Virus record (IMG/VR): IMGVR_UViG_3300037193_001849
Span: 1-40,228 of that record
Source of the DNA: a virus
Direction: 5' to 3' (one strand)
Length of the DNA: 40,228 nucleotides
Below are positions 37,747-40,228 of the stretch, one piece after another. Position numbers and translations under genes: made by a program. A model generated the notes under the pieces. It did not search any database, was not told the origin of the DNA, and saw nothing but the letters and a program-made list of their open reading frames with translations. Every line of letters starts with the position of its first letter. Within the stretch, counting starts at the first letter, position 1.

Positions 37747-38217
37747 ATGCCCGACCTGAACGCAGGCTCGACCGTCAACGCACTCGACACACCGCCAACG
37801 GTGTTCGCGCAGGACACCACGACCATCAGCAACCTCGCCAACACCACCTACGACGCGCTGTCTCCCGAGGTCGGTGTCACCTTCGTCGCCCCGACCACCG
37901 GCCGCGTGAGCATCTCGATTGGCGGAAGTCTCCGCAACAACGCCGCGAACTCGGACCGGGTCGCGCTCGCCCCGCAGGTCTACCTCGGCAGCAACAGCAG
38001 CGGCAGCGAGGTCCTCGCACCGTCCGTGTTCCGGGGCATCTGCACGGACGGCATCCCCACCGCTGGCGACTACTGCACCTACGGCCACACCACCCTGCTC
38101 ACCGGACTCACCCCCGGCAGCACGTACTTCGCGAGGGTGATGGCCATCAAGTTCGGCAGCGCCGGCAGCACCGTCGACGTCGCTATGCGGGACATCCACG
38201 TCGCACCCGCCACCTGA
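37747..38217 (+). CDS. Small fibre or tip protein (156 aa)
   Basis: It starts five bases after the previous stop. The sequence is beta-rich (LSPEVGVTFVAPTTGRVSIS, RVALAPQVYLGSNSSG) with two cysteines, and ends with TYFARVMAIKFGSAGSTVDV. Jelly-roll-like small proteins of this type follow minor tail genes in Streptomyces phages and are taken as tail tip or fibre components; binding partner unknown. Confidence 0.7.
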   Translation: MPDLNAGSTVNALDTPPTVFAQDTTTISNLANTTYDALSPEVGVTFVAPTTGRVSISIGGSLRNNAANSDRVALAPQVYLGSNSSGSEVLAPSVFRGICTDGIPTAGDYCTYGHTTLLTGLTPGSTYFARVMAIKFGSAGSTVDVAMRDIHVAPAT

Positions 38218-38233
38218 CACCCCATCCCTGTCC

Positions 38234-38258
38234 GCCCCGGAGCCAGACGGTCCGGGGC
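38234..38258 (+). terminator. Hairpin between tail and lysis genes
   Basis: An 8-bp perfect stem (38234-38241 with 38251-38258) and a 9-nt loop, 16 bases after the tail gene stop, followed by TGTCTCGT. Confidence 0.6.
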
Positions 38259-38287
38259 TGTCTCGTACCCCGGAAAGGGGGGAACCC

Positions 38288-39214
38288 ATGGCCATACCCA
38301 TGTCCGCCGACCAGTTCGCCGCCGCCCTGCGTGCCGAGGGCGTCACCGTCGTCGAGGTCGGCGCCTGGCGCACCCACAACCGCAACAGCAAGGGGCCGTG
38401 GGGCCCCGTCCATGGGGTGATGATCCACCACACCGTCACCTCAGGATCCGCCCGTACGGTGGCGATCTGCCGCGACGGCTACACGAGCCTGCCCGGCCCT
38501 TTGAGTCACGGCGTGATCACCAAGGACGGCCGTGTGCACCTGGTCGGGTACGGCCGTGCCAACCACGCTGGCCTCGGCGACGACGACGTCCTCCGCGCGG
38601 TCATCGCCGAGCGTGCGCTGCCGGTCGATGACGAGGCCAACACCGATGGCAACCGTCACTTCTACGGGTTCGAGTGCGAGAACCTCGGTGACGGCGAGGA
38701 CCCCTGGCCCGTCGAGCAGCTGCTCGCGATCGAGCGGGTCGCCGCGGCGATCGCCAGGCACCACGGGTGGGGTGCCGAGTCGGTGATCCGGCATCTCGAC
38801 TGGCAGCCGGGCAAGGTCGACCCGCGGGGCCCGGGCATGGACTGGGCGGCGATGCGGAAACGTATAGCCGCGCGGCTCGGCTCCTCCGCTCCGGTCCCGT
38901 CACCGCCGGCACCGAGCACCCCGGCCGTCAGCCTCAAGAAGCTGCGCGCGGCCGCGCGCAGCGACCCCGGCGAGAGCGGGACGCCGGTGTCGTACAAGGG
39001 CGTCGCGGTCGTCGAGGCCGCGCTCGTCGACAAGGGGATGCTCGAAAAGCCGTACGTCGACGGGCACTACGGCAAAGCGACCGTACGTGCGTACACGCGG
39101 TGGCAGCGCTCGAAGGAGGGCGGGTCGTACCGCGGCGACGCCGCCGACGGCATCCCCGGCCGCGACAGCCTCAGGCGCCTGGGCCTGCAGGCCGGATTCA
39201 AGGTGGAGGACTGA
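38288..39214 (+). CDS. Endolysin, N-acetylmuramoyl-L-alanine amidase (308 aa)
   Basis: The amidase_2/PGRP domain spans about residues 15-200. HGVMIHHTVTS holds the first zinc ligand (His47 or 48), HLVGYGRANHAG the middle part, FECEN the catalytic acid region, and RHLDWQPGKVDPRG the second and third ligands (His169, Asp178). A Pro-rich linker (about 203-215) leads to a C-terminal peptidoglycan-binding-like domain (VDGHYGKATVRAYTRWQRS, GIPGRDSLRRLG). It cuts the bond between muramic acid and the stem peptide. AAAGGGGGG lies about seven bases before the ATG. Confidence 0.93.
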   Translation: MAIPMSADQFAAALRAEGVTVVEVGAWRTHNRNSKGPWGPVHGVMIHHTVTSGSARTVAICRDGYTSLPGPLSHGVITKDGRVHLVGYGRANHAGLGDDDVLRAVIAERALPVDDEANTDGNRHFYGFECENLGDGEDPWPVEQLLAIERVAAAIARHHGWGAESVIRHLDWQPGKVDPRGPGMDWAAMRKRIAARLGSSAPVPSPPAPSTPAVSLKKLRAAARSDPGESGTPVSYKGVAVVEAALVDKGMLEKPYVDGHYGKATVRAYTRWQRSKEGGSYRGDAADGIPGRDSLRRLGLQAGFKVED

Positions 39215-39216
39215 CC

Positions 39217-39603
39217 ATGAACAACCTCTTCACGAGCCTCATGCGGACCCTCGTACCGATCGTGGCCGGCCTCGTCCTCAGCTGGGCCGCGCGCCTCGGC
39301 CTGGACCTCGACGACGCGCAGCTGACGGTCTACGTCACCGCGGCGCTCACCGCTGGGTACTACGCCGCCTTCCGCCTCCTGGAGGAGCTCGCCGAACGGA
39401 TGGCGTGGCGGCCGCTGCAGCTGCTCGCCGGGGTGCTGCTGGGGTGGGCGCGGCCGCCCGCGTACGAGCGGCCGGTCGAGATGCGTGTGCGCATGAAGAT
39501 GGACAAGGCCGCCATGAAGCAGGACGTCGACGACTTCGTGCGTCACCTGGGCAACAGGCTCGGTGACGGGTCGGGCCAGCCGCGGAACGACCCGCGGCTG
39601 TAA
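39217..39603 (+). CDS. Holin-like membrane protein (128 aa)
   Basis: The ATG at 39217 lies two bases after the endolysin stop with GGTGGAGGA upstream. Two membrane segments (LVPIVAGLVLSWAARLGLDL and LTVYVTAALTAGYYAAFRLL) are followed by an amphipathic helix with LLAGVLLGWARPP and a charged tail. The position right after the endolysin makes holin the natural reading, though the next two genes are competing candidates. Confidence 0.75.
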   Translation: MNNLFTSLMRTLVPIVAGLVLSWAARLGLDLDDAQLTVYVTAALTAGYYAAFRLLEELAERMAWRPLQLLAGVLLGWARPPAYERPVEMRVRMKMDKAAMKQDVDDFVRHLGNRLGDGSGQPRNDPRL

Positions 39604-39612
39604 GGGAGCCTT

Positions 39613-39903
39613 GTGGACGCCACCAGCATCGGCGCGGTGCTCACGCTCGTCGGGGTGCTGTCGATGAGCGCGGTGGCGTACCTCGGCAAACGGGGCGAGA
39701 ACGCCAACGCCCGACTCACCAACGAGATCGACCAGATCCAAGAGGAGCGGAACCTGTTGCGCGATGAGCGCGACGGGCTGCGCACGCAGCTCACCGAGCG
39801 GGACGCCCGGATCGCCGAGCTGCTCGAACTACGGCTGACCGACCAGGTTGAGCTCGCCCGTCTGCGCGTCAGACTCGTCGAGCGAGGAGGCGACCCATCG
39901 TGA
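39613..39903 (+). CDS. Membrane protein with coiled-coil tail (96 aa)
   Basis: The GTG at 39613 has AAGGGAG about five bases upstream. Residues 5-25 (SIGAVLTLVGVLSMSAVAYL) form one membrane helix and about 30-90 a strong coiled coil (EIDQIQEERNLLRDERDGLR). This form resembles bitopic lysis accessory proteins or single-span holins of actinophages. Its stop overlaps the next GTG. Confidence 0.75.
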   Translation: MDATSIGAVLTLVGVLSMSAVAYLGKRGENANARLTNEIDQIQEERNLLRDERDGLRTQLTERDARIAELLELRLTDQVELARLRVRLVERGGDPS

Positions 39904-40228
39904 CCCGTACAGAGCGGGCCCTGGCCGGGCACTGGCGGTGGATCGCCGCCTTCTGCTGGCTCATCGCCCTCTCGGGGGCTGCCGTCATTGGTCTGTCCTG
40001 GTACGGCCAGCTCGCCGACGAGGCCGACCTTCGGGGCGAGGCCGTCACCACTCTCGCGCAGGACGTACGCATTCTGCGCGAGCAGGTGAAGGGTGCTGGC
40101 GAGACGCCGGCGGTACCCGACCCGAGCGAGGCCGTCGAGGACCTGGAGGACCGCGCCCAGGTCCCCGTGCCGATCCCCGGTCCTCGAGGACCGAGAGGCG
40201 CGCCCGGTGAGCCTGGCACGCCAGGAGC
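39900..40228 (+). CDS. Collagen-like membrane protein, N-terminal part (continues at 2)
   Basis: The GTG at 39900 overlaps the previous stop. Residues about 11-33 (WRWIAAFCWLIALSGAAVIG) form one membrane helix, followed by a short coiled-coil-like helix (LRGEAVTTLAQDVRILREQV) that could trimerise the chain, then a Pro/Glu-rich linker and the Gly-X-Y region. Bases 40088-40228 repeat 1-141, so the frame closes through the circular junction, giving 222 aa in all. The N-terminus is inside or across the membrane and the collagen part most likely outside. Confidence 0.85.
   Translation, partial: MTRTERALAGHWRWIAAFCWLIALSGAAVIGLSWYGQLADEADLRGEAVTTLAQDVRILREQVKGAGETPAVPDPSEAVEDLEDRAQVPVPIPGPRGPRGAPGEPGTPG
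40088..40228. repeat. Terminal direct repeat, right copy (circular overlap)
   Basis: Exact copy of 1-141. The unique circle is 40,087 bp. Confidence 0.95.

Noticed and set aside
1-40228. CRISPR array, tRNA genes, insertion sequences, diversity-generating retroelement or restriction system
   Set aside because: I saw no regularly spaced repeats, tRNA cloverleaf motifs, transposase, reverse transcriptase or methyltransferase motifs in any gene.

Overview
The window is best read as the complete genome of a temperate tailed phage (siphovirus type) of a high-GC actinomycete, most likely Streptomyces. The evidence is the very GC-rich DNA, the frequent GTG starts, the strong GGAGG-type ribosome binding sites, the Streptomyces-type families (DUF6221, PH-SHOCT protein, XRE regulators) and a full HK97-type head and tail module. 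The first 141 bases are repeated exactly as the last 141 (1-141 = 40088-40228), so the molecule is circular in the assembly, about 40,087 bp unique. The contig is opened inside a collagen-like membrane protein gene whose two halves lie at the two ends.

Layout. (1) 2-481: C-terminal part of the collagen-like protein, then a strong terminator. (2) 633-2883: an XRE regulator with a long helical C-terminus and five tiny, mostly stop/start-overlapped genes; this looks like an accessory, host-derived island and ends in three stacked hairpins. (3) 3001-6370: lysogeny module. On the minus strand are a small XRE protein, a tyrosine integrase with a small coupled gene upstream, and a 150-aa XRE protein that is the best immunity repressor candidate. 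On the plus strand, diverging from it, are a probably leaderless XRE gene and an excisionase-like HTH gene that overlaps it. The 540-bp stretch 3241-3781 holds no gene but is full of dyads, a LexA-box-like site and a possible attP. (4) 6456-18786: rightward early region of about 26 small genes, many joined by GTGA/ATGA overlaps. Most are unrecognised, many carry Cys-rich zinc-knuckle motifs, and two are 35-39-aa membrane peptides. Its centre is a 468-aa replication-initiator-like protein whose linker-coding DNA looks like an origin. I see no polymerase, helicase or primase, so replication probably relies on the host. (5) 19198-20001: a HTH gene converging on a PH-SHOCT gene, probably a moron. 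(6) 20215-31319: HNH nuclease, HTH-fused terminase small subunit, terminase large subunit, portal, prohead protease, major capsid, head-tail connectors, two paralogous tail proteins, and a tail assembly chaperone with a canonical GGGAAAA -1 frameshift site. (7) 31355-38217: 996-aa tape measure, 1125-aa minor tail protein with LamG-like segments, and a small fibre-like protein. (8) 38288-40228: amidase endolysin and three consecutive membrane-protein genes, the last of which runs through the contig junction into region 1.

How the parts work together: divergent XRE regulators at 5320-6216 probably set the lysis/lysogeny switch, the integrase block gives integration, the early operon gives replication and host takeover, and the late block gives cos-type packaging (HNH next to terminase), virion assembly and lysis. 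I did not find a clearly undescribed enzymatic system. The most interesting signals are regulatory or structural: a 23-bp near-identical inverted pair flanking the integrase-repressor block, phased CAAC motifs beside the repressor, a candidate origin inside the initiator gene, a Z-DNA-prone palindrome, the HTH-TerS fusion and the collagen-like membrane protein. GC content and similarities are by eye; no search was run.
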